From NCBI GenBank assembly GCA_944321845.1, contig CALUMT010000032.1, positions 1 to 41,298 of the forward strand: a DNA stretch of 41,298 bases, in the 5' to 3' direction. The translations under genes and the position numbers were made by a program. Under the pieces are notes generated by a model. That model saw nothing but the letters and a program-made list of their open reading frames with translations. It searched no databases and was not told where the DNA came from. This document shows positions 13,828-22,711 of this stretch, in pieces (position 1 is the first letter of the stretch; each line of letters begins with the position of its first letter). Source of the DNA: an uncultured Butyricimonas sp. Its GTDB lineage: Bacteria > Bacteroidota > Bacteroidia > Bacteroidales > Marinifilaceae.

Positions 13828-15789
13828 ATGTCCTCGAGTTTCTTGCACGGGAATCCTTACATTTTCTTTCTCGCGGCCCTGACAGCGGGCATTGCGGGTG
13901 CCGACTTCCTGCCGGAAGGAGGGGCGGGAGTGGCGGTATATCTTCTGGCGGCCCTCGGCGGGGCCCTGTTGCTCTACGCCCGGCGGCGGAAATGCCGCAC
14001 GGCCGTGTTCCTGAGCGCCACGGGAGCGTTCATCGCCCTCGCGGGAGTATACCTGACCCCTTCCCCGGGACTGCCCGCGGGAGAAAGCGGAGGGGAAGTG
14101 ATTCTCCGGGGAAGATGCGAGGCCCTGTTCGCCCCGCCGGACAAATACCTCATCCGTGAAGGAGATTACCGGTTCCTGTTGCAGGTAAAAGAGAACCCGG
14201 GCATCCGACCGGGAGACTCCATCACGTGCCGGGCACGGGTGTTCCCGCTGACCCGCAAGCAATATTTCCACGATTTCGATTACGACCGCTACCTGCGCCA
14301 CCAGGGCATCCACGCGAGAGCCTACACGCGCACGGCGGAAATCACGGGCCACCGGAAGGATTTCCGCACCCTCTGCCTGGAGGTGCGGGAAAGCCTGATC
14401 CGGAAACTCCGGTCCGTGGTCCCGGATACGCTCACGGCATCGCTGCTGGAAGCCCTGTGCCTGGGCTACCGGGAAGACCTGCACCCCGACACGGAACGAC
14501 TGTTCCAGCGGACGGGGACGGTACACCTGCTCGCCATATCGGGACTGCACATGGGGGCCTTGTACCTGCTGTTCTCCGCCCTCTTCAACGCGATGGGCAT
14601 CCGGAACGCCCGGAGCCGGCTGGGACTTATCCCCCTGCTGTGGCTGGCCGTCGGCCTCACGGGACTGTCGCCCTCGGCCTGCCGGGCGGCCGCGATACTG
14701 AGCATCCTGCTCGTCGGGCGGGCATTCCGGCAAGACTACAGCCCGCTGAACGCGGTGGCCGCCTCGGCCTTCTTCACGCTACTCGTGAACCCGAACCTGC
14801 TGTACTCGGTCAGCTTCCAGATGTCGTACGCCGCCTACACGGGCATCATCCTGTTCTTTCCCCCGCTCAACCGGGTACGGGAACACCTGCCCCGGTTCCC
14901 CGGCAAGGTGTACAGCCTGATGTGCCTCAGCCTGACCGCCCAGGTGGCCACGGCTCCCCTCACGGCCTATTATTTCCACACGGTGAACGTGAACGGCCTG
15001 CTCGTCAACCTGATTGCCATACCGCTGGCGATGTTCCTCCTGTACGGGGGAGTCGCGCTGCTCGTGCTCCCGGCCGTCGTCGGCACGTGGATAGCCCCGG
15101 TCGTGACGGGCATCAACCGGGGACTGTTCTTCGGCCTGGAGCAATTCGAGACCTATTCCTACAACCTGACGGGGGTGTACCCGAGCCTCGGGCATCTGGC
15201 CGGGATATACCTTTTCCTGGCTCTCCTGCCGGCGGCGGTCGGGAAGCGAAGCCGCCGGGCCATCGCAGGCGCATGCGGTGTCCTGCTTGCCCTCGCGCTA
15301 TACCACGGGGCCTGGGAATACCGCCGGAATCACCGACAGGAAGTGGCCGTGTTCCATTACCATGACCGGTCGGTGGTCGTGCTGAATTACCGGGGACATT
15401 ACGCCTTCCTGAAATACAGCGGAGGGGATACCGCGGTTCCCCCGTACGTCCTCGCCAACGGGCTCCGCCCGCTACCGGCAAACGAGGGGTTCCTGAACTC
15501 CGCCCTGCATTTCCGGGACAACCGGCTATGCTCCGCCCGGGACACCCTCCGCATCGCGGACCGGGAACATCCCCCGGGAGAAGGAGGCGGCACGCTCATC
15601 GTCACGGGTAACATCCTCCCCCCGCGGGAGACCGGGGGAAAGACTCCCCGGCACGTGATCCTCGACAACACGAATTCCCCGTACTGCCGGAAAGCGTGGC
15701 GGCGGTTCTGCGAGCGGCACGGGGCCCGATACACCTCGACGGGAGAAACGGGGAGTGTCCGGATACCGTGGTCATGCCCGCGGCCTTAA
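13828..15789 (+). CDS. ComEC/Rec2 family competence protein
   Basis: A polytopic inner-membrane protein of the family that forms the channel for single-stranded DNA during natural transformation. Residues 1-70 contain the first membrane helices, about 90-170 form the DUF4131 (OB-like) domain, and the competence domain begins near 233 with the hallmark LLAISGLHMGALY. Many further helices run to about residue 490. The 653-aa length leaves a soluble C-terminal part of about 160 residues that lacks the HxHxDH motif of the metallo-beta-lactamase domain seen in Bacillus ComEC. This short form is common in Bacteroidetes. Whether this organism is competent cannot be told from here. Confidence 0.9.
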   Translation: MSSSFLHGNPYIFFLAALTAGIAGADFLPEGGAGVAVYLLAALGGALLLYARRRKCRTAVFLSATGAFIALAGVYLTPSPGLPAGESGGEVILRGRCEALFAPPDKYLIREGDYRFLLQVKENPGIRPGDSITCRARVFPLTRKQYFHDFDYDRYLRHQGIHARAYTRTAEITGHRKDFRTLCLEVRESLIRKLRSVVPDTLTASLLEALCLGYREDLHPDTERLFQRTGTVHLLAISGLHMGALYLLFSALFNAMGIRNARSRLGLIPLLWLAVGLTGLSPSACRAAAILSILLVGRAFRQDYSPLNAVAASAFFTLLVNPNLLYSVSFQMSYAAYTGIILFFPPLNRVREHLPRFPGKVYSLMCLSLTAQVATAPLTAYYFHTVNVNGLLVNLIAIPLAMFLLYGGVALLVLPAVVGTWIAPVVTGINRGLFFGLEQFETYSYNLTGVYPSLGHLAGIYLFLALLPAAVGKRSRRAIAGACGVLLALALYHGAWEYRRNHRQEVAVFHYHDRSVVVLNYRGHYAFLKYSGGDTAVPPYVLANGLRPLPANEGFLNSALHFRDNRLCSARDTLRIADREHPPGEGGGTLIVTGNILPPRETGGKTPRHVILDNTNSPYCRKAWRRFCERHGARYTSTGETGSVRIPWSCPRP

Positions 15790-15852
15790 ATATACTTAAA
15801 TTCCCGCGGGCTCCCCGGAAAAGCCTTACCTTTACCGACAAAGACGAAACGC

Positions 15853-16572
15853 ATGAAGAAAGTCATCATCATGGGCGCCACTTCCGGTCTCGGACTGGAA
15901 CTGGCCAAGCTATACATCGCGAAAGGCTGCACCGTGGGAATCGCCGGCCGACGGACCGAACTGCTGCAGACACTGCAGGCCACACACCCCAGCCTGCACG
16001 TGAAAACCATCGACGTGAACCGCCCGGAAGCCCCGGAACTGCTGGAAGAACTCATCGCCGCCCTCGGGGGCATGGACCTGTACATCCATTCCTCCGGCAT
16101 CGGGCACAACAATCCCGGACTGGACCCGGAGCCCGAGATACGCACGACCTGCACGAACGTCACCGGCTTCACCCGACTGATCACCGCGGCATTCAACCAC
16201 TTCGCCCGACAGGGAGGGGGACACCTAGCGGCCATCTCGTCCATCGCCGGCACGAAGGGGCTGGGAGCCGCCCCGGCTTACTCGGCCTCCAAGAGGTACC
16301 AGAGCACCTATCTCTCGGCCCTCCGCCAACAGGCCCGCCTGCGCCACTACCCCATCCGGGTGACGGACATCCGCCCCGGATTCGTGCGGACACCCCTCAT
16401 CGAGGGAGGCAGTTATCCCCTGCAACTGGAAGTAGGATATGCCGCCCGGAAGATATTCTCGGCCATCGAACACCGTCGCCGGACTGCCGTCATCGACTGG
16501 CGGTACGCCCTGCTCGTGGGGGCATGGCAATTGCTGCCCAACTGGCTGTGGGAACGGCTGCCGGTGAAATAA
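15853..16572 (+). CDS. Short-chain dehydrogenase/reductase (SDR) family oxidoreductase
   Basis: A classical SDR of 239 aa with a Rossmann fold. The cofactor loop is GATSGLG (8-14), followed by AGRR (31-34), which suggests NADP(H) preference. Catalytic residues are Ser130 in AISSIAG, Tyr143 and Lys147 in YSASK. The usual NAG motif is replaced by SSG (80-82). The C-terminal extension (WRYALLVGAWQLLPNWLWERL) looks amphipathic or membrane-associated. The substrate is unknown and the neighbours (comEC, trkA) do not help. A weak promoter candidate, TACCTTTA, lies at 15827-15834. Confidence 0.9.
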   Translation: MKKVIIMGATSGLGLELAKLYIAKGCTVGIAGRRTELLQTLQATHPSLHVKTIDVNRPEAPELLEELIAALGGMDLYIHSSGIGHNNPGLDPEPEIRTTCTNVTGFTRLITAAFNHFARQGGGHLAAISSIAGTKGLGAAPAYSASKRYQSTYLSALRQQARLRHYPIRVTDIRPGFVRTPLIEGGSYPLQLEVGYAARKIFSAIEHRRRTAVIDWRYALLVGAWQLLPNWLWERLPVK

Positions 16573-16644
16573 AATTCCCGATATGCTATGCCATTCAGAT
16601 TATAATGCTTTATTTTGCCGCCAAAACAACACACTAGGAATAAC

Positions 16645-17988
16645 ATGAACATTGTCATAGCGGGAGCGGGAGAAGTGGGAACACACCTCGCCAAGATGCT
16701 TAGCAAACAAGAACACAACATCATGCTGATCGACCAGGACCAGGAGAAACTGGAACTGCTGGAGAATCAGTTGGACATCCTGTCCATCGTGGGTTCGTGT
16801 ACCTCCATCGGGGCATTGCGGGACGCGGGAGTACCGAAATGTGACCTGTATATCGCCGTAAACCACCTGGAGGACCAAAATATCAACTCGGCCATCCTGG
16901 CCAAGAAACTGGGCGCCAAACGGACCATCTGCCGGGTGAACAACAGCGAATACCTCGAAAACGAGAACGCGGAATACCTGAAAGGCATCGGTATCGACTC
17001 GCTTATCTACCCCGAACGGCTGGCCGCGGAGGAAATCGTGGCGGCCCTCAAACAAAGCGGGACGCGGCAGCTGCACGAGTTCTCGGACGGACGGTTGCAA
17101 CTGCTGGGCATCAAGTTGTGGGAGAATGCCCCCATTCTGAACCTGACGCTGGCGCAAATGGCCGAACGGTACGGGGCACAGCATTTCCGGGTGGCCGCCA
17201 TCAAGCGTTCCGACCGCACCATCATCCCGCGGGGAAATGACGTGTTCCGGTACGGGGACCTGGCCTTCTTCGTGGCCAAACCCTTCTACGTGCCCAACCT
17301 GTTCTCGCTATGCGGGAAATCGAGATACGAAATCAAGAACGTGGTCATCGTCGGGGGCTCGCGCATCGGTTGCAAAGCCGCCTCCCTGCTGGAAAAGAAC
17401 TATAATGTCAAAATCATCGAGAAAGACCGGGAAAAGTGCATCCTGCTCGCGGACAAGTTGAAATCCACGCTGGTCATCAACGGGGATGGACGGGACCTGA
17501 CCCTGTTGCGGGAAGAGGGTATCAAGAACACGGACGCCTTTATCAGCGTGACCCACTCGTCGGAAACCAATATCCTCTCGTGCCTGCTGGCCAAGAAGCT
17601 GGGCGTGAAGAAGAGCGTGGCCGAGGTGGAGAACATCGACTATATCGACCTGGCCGAGAATATCGGCATCGGCAGCCTGGTGAACACGAAACTCATCGCC
17701 GCCTCGCATATCTACCGCTACACGATGAACGTGGACGTGAAACACCTGAAGTTCCTGACGTTCTCGGAAGCGGAGGTGTTCGAACTCATCGCGGAAGTCG
17801 GTTCGCCCATCACGCGGAAGACGCTGGCCGACTTGCGATTCCCGGACAACGCCACCGTCGGGGGTATCATCCGTAACGGGGATGCCATCATCGCCAAGGG
17901 AGACGTGCAAATCGAGGCCGGGGACAACGTGGTGATATTCGCCCTGCCCACTGCCGTTAAAAAAGTCATCAAATTATTCCAAAAGTAA
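16645..17988 (+). CDS. trkA: Trk system potassium transporter regulatory subunit TrkA
   Basis: The cytoplasmic NAD(H)/ATP-binding gating ring for the TrkH channel. The 447 aa hold two tandem RCK_N-RCK_C units: the first begins with NIVIAGAGEVGTHLAKML (GxGxxG at 6-11), the second near residue 230 with VVIVGGSRIGCKAA. Each is followed by a RCK_C segment (about 140-220 and 365-447). The ATG at 16645 is preceded by AGGAA at a suitable distance and starts the first beta strand directly; ten upstream codons that are also open were not used. The stop TAA shares its last base with the ATG of trkH (TAATG). Confidence 0.96.
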   Translation: MNIVIAGAGEVGTHLAKMLSKQEHNIMLIDQDQEKLELLENQLDILSIVGSCTSIGALRDAGVPKCDLYIAVNHLEDQNINSAILAKKLGAKRTICRVNNSEYLENENAEYLKGIGIDSLIYPERLAAEEIVAALKQSGTRQLHEFSDGRLQLLGIKLWENAPILNLTLAQMAERYGAQHFRVAAIKRSDRTIIPRGNDVFRYGDLAFFVAKPFYVPNLFSLCGKSRYEIKNVVIVGGSRIGCKAASLLEKNYNVKIIEKDREKCILLADKLKSTLVINGDGRDLTLLREEGIKNTDAFISVTHSSETNILSCLLAKKLGVKKSVAEVENIDYIDLAENIGIGSLVNTKLIAASHIYRYTMNVDVKHLKFLTFSEAEVFELIAEVGSPITRKTLADLRFPDNATVGGIIRNGDAIIAKGDVQIEAGDNVVIFALPTAVKKVIKLFQK

Positions 17989-19436
17989 TGATCAACTTCC
18001 GGTTTATCATCAATATCCTAGGCAAACTGCTCGTGGTGGAAAGCGCGGGTCTGGCGTTATGTATCATTGTTGCCCTCCTGTACGGGGAACACGATGCCAC
18101 GGCATTCGCCTGGTCGGCACTCATTACCCTGGTCTGCGGACTTACCATGTGCAAAGCGATAAAAGTGAAAGACAGGATTCTAGCCAAGAAAGACGGGTAT
18201 TTCATCGTCACCTGCACGTGGATACTGTTCACCCTGTTCGGGTGTCTGCCCTTCCTGCTGGGAGGAAGCATTCCCTCTATTCCGGATGCGATATTCGAGA
18301 CCATGTCGGGATTCACGACTACCGGTTCCTCCATACTGAACAACGTGGAGGCCCTGCCCCACGCTTCCCTTTTCTGGCGGTCGCTCACCCAATGGTTAGG
18401 TGGTTTGGGTATCATCGTCCTGTTGATAGCCATTCTGCCGGGATTAGGTATCGAGGGCCGGGACCTGTACGTGGCCGAAGTGCCCGGGCCGACTCATGAC
18501 AAGCTGTCCGCCACGTTCAAGGCCTCGGCCAGAAAGATGTGGCTGCTGTATATCTCCCTAACGGCGCTCCTGACCCTATTGCTGTTCCTGGGGGACATGA
18601 GCCTGTTCGACTCCATCTGCCACGCCTTCGCGGCCATGGGTTCCGGGGGATACTCGACCAAGAATGCCAGTATCGCCTACTGGGATTCCGCCTATATCCA
18701 ATACGTGATCGTTTTCTTCATGTTCATCGCGGGAACCAACTTCGGGCTGCTGCATTTCGCTTTTCACGGGAAACTCAAGCGTCTTTTCCAGGATCAGGAA
18801 TTCCGCCTGTATACCATCATCACCCTCGCGGCGACCCTGATCATCGGACTATCACTCTATGCCCAACAAGGCAACGGACTGGAGCGCTGCATACGGGATG
18901 CGCTCTTCCAGGTGGTATCCCTCCTGACAACCACGGGATTCGCCACGGCCGACTACCTGTTATGGCCGCCACTGGTGGGCATTATCCTGTTCCTGCTCCT
19001 TTTCATAGGAGGATGCGCGGGCTCCACGGCGGGAGGATTGAAATGTATCCGTGTCTGCCTTATTTTCAAGAACACGTTCAACGAGATGAAACGGATTCTG
19101 CACCCGAACGCTATCATCAACGTGAAATACAACGGGAAAAGCGTGCATCCCAACGTGATGAACAGCGTGATGGGATTCTTTATCATATTTATCCTGGTAT
19201 TCGGGGTATCCAGTATCATCATGTCCCTGTTCACGAACGACCTGGCCACGGCCTGCAGTGCCGTCATCACCTGCCTGAGCAACGTCGGACCGGGTTTCGG
19301 GGATATCGGACCGATGGACAATTTCTCCGAGTTCAATGACTTTGCCAAGATATTCCTCGCCATCCTCATGATGATCGGGCGTCTGGAAATATTCACGGTG
19401 ATGGTGTTGTTCACGAAAGCCTTCTGGAAAAAATAA
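17988..19436 (+). CDS. trkH: Potassium uptake channel TrkH
   Basis: A membrane-embedded potassium translocating subunit with four MPM repeats. The selectivity filter segments are recognisable: MSGFTTTGSS near residue 105, AMGSGGYST near 217, LLTTTGFAT near 310 and SNVGPGFGD near 430, each with the conserved Gly. The length of 482 aa is typical. It overlaps trkA by one base in a TAATG junction, indicating translational coupling and balanced production of ring and channel. A weak AT-rich hairpin follows the gene at 19451-19468. Confidence 0.96.
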   Translation: MINFRFIINILGKLLVVESAGLALCIIVALLYGEHDATAFAWSALITLVCGLTMCKAIKVKDRILAKKDGYFIVTCTWILFTLFGCLPFLLGGSIPSIPDAIFETMSGFTTTGSSILNNVEALPHASLFWRSLTQWLGGLGIIVLLIAILPGLGIEGRDLYVAEVPGPTHDKLSATFKASARKMWLLYISLTALLTLLLFLGDMSLFDSICHAFAAMGSGGYSTKNASIAYWDSAYIQYVIVFFMFIAGTNFGLLHFAFHGKLKRLFQDQEFRLYTIITLAATLIIGLSLYAQQGNGLERCIRDALFQVVSLLTTTGFATADYLLWPPLVGIILFLLLFIGGCAGSTAGGLKCIRVCLIFKNTFNEMKRILHPNAIINVKYNGKSVHPNVMNSVMGFFIIFILVFGVSSIIMSLFTNDLATACSAVITCLSNVGPGFGDIGPMDNFSEFNDFAKIFLAILMMIGRLEIFTVMVLFTKAFWKK

Positions 19437-19450
19437 AGCCGCATGTATTT

Positions 19451-19470
19451 AAACATTTATTAATGTTTTG
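19451..19470 (+). terminator. Weak AT-rich hairpin after trkH
   Basis: AAACATT (19451-19457) pairs with AATGTTT (19462-19468). The stem is only 7 bp with one G-C pair, and the T run is partly inside it, so termination here would be inefficient. Confidence 0.3.
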
Positions 19471-19496
19471 TAATCGTGAGATCTGCTGATTCCGCG

Positions 19497-19504
19497 TATA
19501 TTTG
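19497..19504 (+). promoter_or_regulatory. -7 element for the small secreted protein
   Basis: TATATTTG, an exact TAnnTTTG, ends 9 bp before the ATG at 19514. A TTTG at 19467-19470 is 26 bp upstream, longer than usual. Confidence 0.5.
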
Positions 19505-19513
19505 GGACAAAAT

Positions 19514-19822
19514 ATGAGCAGTTTTTGTTACATACACACGTTAATCCTTATCCTTTTCACCGCACTATCCACGATAACCGCGGAAGCAGAGGAATACTGG
19601 CACGCCCCCATTGAACAGGAAACAAGCCTGGAAGAATCCGGTGAAAGCTTTTACAGAAGCGGGTATACCCACGTGCCGGCAAGCGTGAGCGTGCAACCTT
19701 CTCCCGCCAGGGAATATACCCAGGAAGGAATCCGTGCGCGGGAATTTCCTTCCCGGAAACATCCGTTACTGCTCGATGCCGGAAGAAACCGGCTCCATTT
19801 CTTCTGCGTATACCGGGAATGA
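19514..19822 (+). CDS. Small secreted protein of unknown function
   Basis: A 102-aa protein I do not recognise. Residues 1-25 (MSSFCYIHTLILILFTALST, ending near TAEAEE) form a convincing signal peptide. The rest is polar and low in hydrophobic residues, with several Pro, Arg and Glu and two Cys in the whole protein, and no known motif. The ATG at 19514 is used rather than a TTG at 19502, which would sit inside the -7 box. A 9-bp inverted repeat follows at 19856-19880. It may be a lineage-specific envelope protein, and the coding call itself is only moderately sure. Confidence 0.55.
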   Translation: MSSFCYIHTLILILFTALSTITAEAEEYWHAPIEQETSLEESGESFYRSGYTHVPASVSVQPSPAREYTQEGIRAREFPSRKHPLLLDAGRNRLHFFCVYRE

Positions 19823-19855
19823 CAGTCCCCCTTTTCACCCGGTGTTGTTATCGTT

Positions 19856-19880
19856 TAGAAGTATCTTCCCAATACTTCTA
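19856..19880. repeat. Perfect inverted repeat upstream of the CNNM/CBS gene
   Basis: TAGAAGTAT (19856-19864) and ATACTTCTA (19872-19880) are exact 9-bp arms around CTTCCCA. No T run follows, so it could be an operator for the promoter at 19895 rather than a terminator. Confidence 0.45.
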
Positions 19881-19894
19881 GGCTATGTTTAATT

Positions 19895-19902
19895 TAATTT
19901 CG
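19895..19902 (+). promoter_or_regulatory. Candidate -7 element for the CNNM/CBS gene, very close to the ATG
   Basis: TAATTTCG, one mismatch from consensus, only 5 bp before the ATG at 19908. Transcription from here would give a nearly leaderless mRNA. Confidence 0.45.
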
Positions 19903-19907
19903 TATTT

Positions 19908-20957
19908 ATGGGACTTATTCTATTATATTTATTGGGTGCTTTGGCACTCTCTTTCCTATGCTCCGTTCTGGAAGCCGTATTATTATCTACACCCATGTCT
20001 TTCATTTCCATGAAAGAAAGCCAAGGGGCTAAATCAGCTCCCCTGCTCAAGAACTTCAAAACCAACATAGACAGACCGGTGGCCGCCATCCTGTCGCTCA
20101 ACACCATCGCCCACACGGTGGGTGCAGCCGGAGTCGGTGCCGAGGCCATCAAGATATTCGGCGAGGAATATTTCGGTATCATCTCGGCCATTCTGACCAT
20201 CCTGATTCTCGTGTTGTCCGAAATCATTCCCAAAACGGTCGGGGCTACCTACTGGCGAACGCTGGCCATGCCCTCCACGAGAATCATCCACGGGCTTATC
20301 ATCATCACCTACCCGCTGGTGCTGCTCTCGGAGCTTATCACGAAAATCTTCGCCTCTAAAAAGCAGCAACTGTCCGTCAGCCGGGAGGAAGTGTCCGCCA
20401 TGGTGAATGTCGGCATGGAGGAAGGGGTCTTCCAGGCCAAGGAGAACAAAATCATCCAGAGCTTCATCAAGCTGGTGAATGTCAAGGCAGAGGAAATCAT
20501 GACGCCTAACCTGGTGGTGGCATCTGCCAATGAAAACATGACGCTCCGGGATTTCTATAACGACAAGCAATTCGGGGCTTATTCACGTATACCAGTATAC
20601 CGCGAGGACAAGGATTACATCACCGGCTACATCCTGCGCGTGAAAGTGCTTGAAAAACTATCCGAAGACAAATTCGACATGACATTGTCCGAGATCGTAC
20701 GTCCAATTCTATCTTTCCATGAAAATGAAGCCGTATCTAACATCTGGGAAAAGATGCTGGAAAACAAGGAACACATCTCCATCATCATCGACGACTACGG
20801 TTGCCTGCGGGGAATCGTGACTATGGAAGACGTGATCGAAACCATGCTGGGCGTGGAAATCGTGGACGAGTACGACACCACCACCGACATGCAAAGCCTG
20901 GCCCGGGAAAAATGGCAAAAGATCAAACAACGGAAATCGAACCGCCCGGTGAATTAA
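19908..20957 (+). CDS. CNNM/DUF21 and CBS domain membrane protein
   Basis: A 349-aa protein of the CNNM/CorB family, linked in other bacteria to Mg2+ (and Co2+) homeostasis by ion extrusion. Residues 1-165 form the DUF21 domain with about four membrane segments and the family block LVLSEIIPKTVGATYW. A linker with AKENKIIQSFIKLVNVKAEEIMTP precedes two CBS domains (about 195-320) ending in IIDDYGCLRGIVTMEDVIE, the expected nucleotide-binding region. It lacks the C-terminal CorC_HlyC domain found in longer relatives. It stands alone between two hairpins. Ion specificity is not predictable. Confidence 0.9.
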   Translation: MGLILLYLLGALALSFLCSVLEAVLLSTPMSFISMKESQGAKSAPLLKNFKTNIDRPVAAILSLNTIAHTVGAAGVGAEAIKIFGEEYFGIISAILTILILVLSEIIPKTVGATYWRTLAMPSTRIIHGLIIITYPLVLLSELITKIFASKKQQLSVSREEVSAMVNVGMEEGVFQAKENKIIQSFIKLVNVKAEEIMTPNLVVASANENMTLRDFYNDKQFGAYSRIPVYREDKDYITGYILRVKVLEKLSEDKFDMTLSEIVRPILSFHENEAVSNIWEKMLENKEHISIIIDDYGCLRGIVTMEDVIETMLGVEIVDEYDTTTDMQSLAREKWQKIKQRKSNRPVN

Positions 20958-21029
20958 TCGCCTTGAAGCGCAGAAAATAAAACCGACGGAAATTATCCCG
21001 GAATAATTTCTAAAATAACAGCTATACAT

Positions 21030-21066
21030 CTCGGGGGCTATATCGATTCACGACATAGCCCCCGAG
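21030..21066. terminator. Strong hairpin between convergent transcripts
   Basis: A 12-bp perfect stem (CTCGGGGGCTAT 21030-21041, ATAGCCCCCGAG 21055-21066) with a 13-base loop lies between the CNNM/CBS gene and the end of the SusCD operon. Neither side has a long T run, so termination may be partial or Rho-assisted. Confidence 0.6.
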
Positions 21067-21094
21067 TTGCGTAAAAAGGGAAGAAAATCCCCGG

Positions 21095-22699
21095 TCAATA
21101 GCCTTTTATATTCACGTCATAGATTTCATTAAAACCCTCATACTTCTGAACCGTCATCACCCGTCCGGACAAAGGATCAAGCTCCAAGGCATAGAGAATA
21201 CCGGAACCGGCAACACCCCCATAAGTACCGACAACCATTTCCACATTCGACTTATAGTAGGTATCGTTATTCTCCCCGGAATAAATACCGGGTTTCAATA
21301 TCTTCATCATCGTAATCGTCCCCTCAAAACGGACCGGAGTATTATTCTGGGTCATCAGTACTTCCGGCTGAATAGTCTTCCCGTAATCAACTGAAAAACG
21401 GAAGACGCCATCCGGAGTCGCATAATAGCACATGTTCATGAACGAGGAACCGAATGCCCAATCCACCACCCGATTGTTCCGGACATCATCCAAATGCATC
21501 AAATCATATTTGTATTTCGGGACATCCGGAAAACTGGATACCGAAATATCCATTTCCGCGATAAAATAATCCCCGTTATCCGTCCGCATCACGGCCAGCA
21601 TATGATCGCCAGCTCCTCCCAAATCCATATGGACCAAGTCGGCCTGCATATCGGCAGGATTAAAAGGCACCTTGCCCTCATCATTACCCGCAAGAGCATC
21701 CACGGGGCTGAATTTGTTGAAATTATTCAAGACTCCGGTAACAACAATGAATCCTCTCCGGTTCTGATCAAAGGCAAAAGCCTTGAAATTCGCCTTCCAG
21801 CCATGGTGCAGGAAGGGCAGGATTCCCGGACTAAAATCATAGTCGTAATCACTTGCCGTATACAAGGGCACAGAGAAGGCTACGTCCGTGTATAGCTTCG
21901 TGAACACATCTCCGCCATCAATAATAAAGACCGTCATACTGTTGATAAAGAAACCTCTCGGTTTCCCCTGATTCAAGCCCCCATAAAAGAGATCATTCCA
22001 TTCCCCGTTTTTCAACAAACTCTTGCTATGGGCCACGGCGGAACTTTTGTCCGTCACGGCTATAATCTCGATACTTTCCGGAATCTTATAAGCCGACTTG
22101 GCACAGGTCTGCACAATCCACTGTCCTCGTCCCTCAATCTTTTGCCCAGCATTGGCTTCAGAATAGAAATGAGGATACACTTCCGTCTCCACCGGAGCAG
22201 AAGGGGCCACAATCTGAAACTCATCCGACACCACAATACCAATATCGGAAAAACCATCTACCCCGTGCAACACCATTGCCCCAATATGGCTCAACTGGAA
22301 AGCCAGCTTCACAGAAACAGTCTCCGAATAAAAATGTCTGCCCGTACTATGCTGCGTGACATTCAATCGCAATTGATAGGTTCCCTCCCCTTTTAGCAGC
22401 GTATCGCTATAGTGGCATAGGAAATCCAAATCCTTTCCCTCGTAGACTGGAAGATAGAGGTTCCAGTAATTGTCTCCATCCTTCCCGTAGAACTCCCACT
22501 CGTATTTTAGATCTTCCCCGGGGATATCTGTTTCAATGGCCGGACTGATTTGCAACCGCTCACCGAAAAGCAGCGAATAGGAGTTTGTCGGTAAGGCTAT
22601 CGTGAGCTCGTCCAAAGGCTTGTAATCATAATTTCCTTTATCGTCATAGCAACCGCAAGCCACGATCAAAGCAATAAGTATATAAAATAATTTCTTCAT
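21095..22699 (-). CDS. PKD-like family lipoprotein of a SusCD operon
   Basis: The last gene of the SusC-SusD-DUF4843 operon. It is 534 aa and starts MKKLFYILIALIVAC; the lipobox IVAC puts the lipidated Cys at residue 15. It continues with CYDDKGNYDYKPLDEL, a stretch typical of the PKD-like lipoproteins that follow DUF4843 genes in Bacteroidales. The middle contains many Trp and Tyr and beta-rich repeats, suggesting a surface-exposed propeller-like or Ig-like binding protein. The ATG at 22697-22699 is preferred over one 9 bp upstream because it places the charged KK next to the hydrophobic core. It begins 12 bp after the DUF4843 gene. Its ligand is unknown. Confidence 0.85.
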   Translation of the reverse strand: MKKLFYILIALIVACGCYDDKGNYDYKPLDELTIALPTNSYSLLFGERLQISPAIETDIPGEDLKYEWEFYGKDGDNYWNLYLPVYEGKDLDFLCHYSDTLLKGEGTYQLRLNVTQHSTGRHFYSETVSVKLAFQLSHIGAMVLHGVDGFSDIGIVVSDEFQIVAPSAPVETEVYPHFYSEANAGQKIEGRGQWIVQTCAKSAYKIPESIEIIAVTDKSSAVAHSKSLLKNGEWNDLFYGGLNQGKPRGFFINSMTVFIIDGGDVFTKLYTDVAFSVPLYTASDYDYDFSPGILPFLHHGWKANFKAFAFDQNRRGFIVVTGVLNNFNKFSPVDALAGNDEGKVPFNPADMQADLVHMDLGGAGDHMLAVMRTDNGDYFIAEMDISVSSFPDVPKYKYDLMHLDDVRNNRVVDWAFGSSFMNMCYYATPDGVFRFSVDYGKTIQPEVLMTQNNTPVRFEGTITMMKILKPGIYSGENNDTYYKSNVEMVVGTYGGVAGSGILYALELDPLSGRVMTVQKYEGFNEIYDVNIKGY

Positions 22700-22711
22700 A
22701 GCAGTCATCTT

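Noticed and set aside
13228-14733. A 501-codon minus-strand open frame opposite def and comEC
   Set aside because: It lies antisense to two clear genes, has low-complexity composition and no motif; it is a by-product of GC-rich codon use.
15600-15789. Metallo-beta-lactamase domain at the end of ComEC
   Set aside because: The C-terminal part lacks the HxHxDH motif; the short ComEC form is normal in this phylum, so it is not a truncation.
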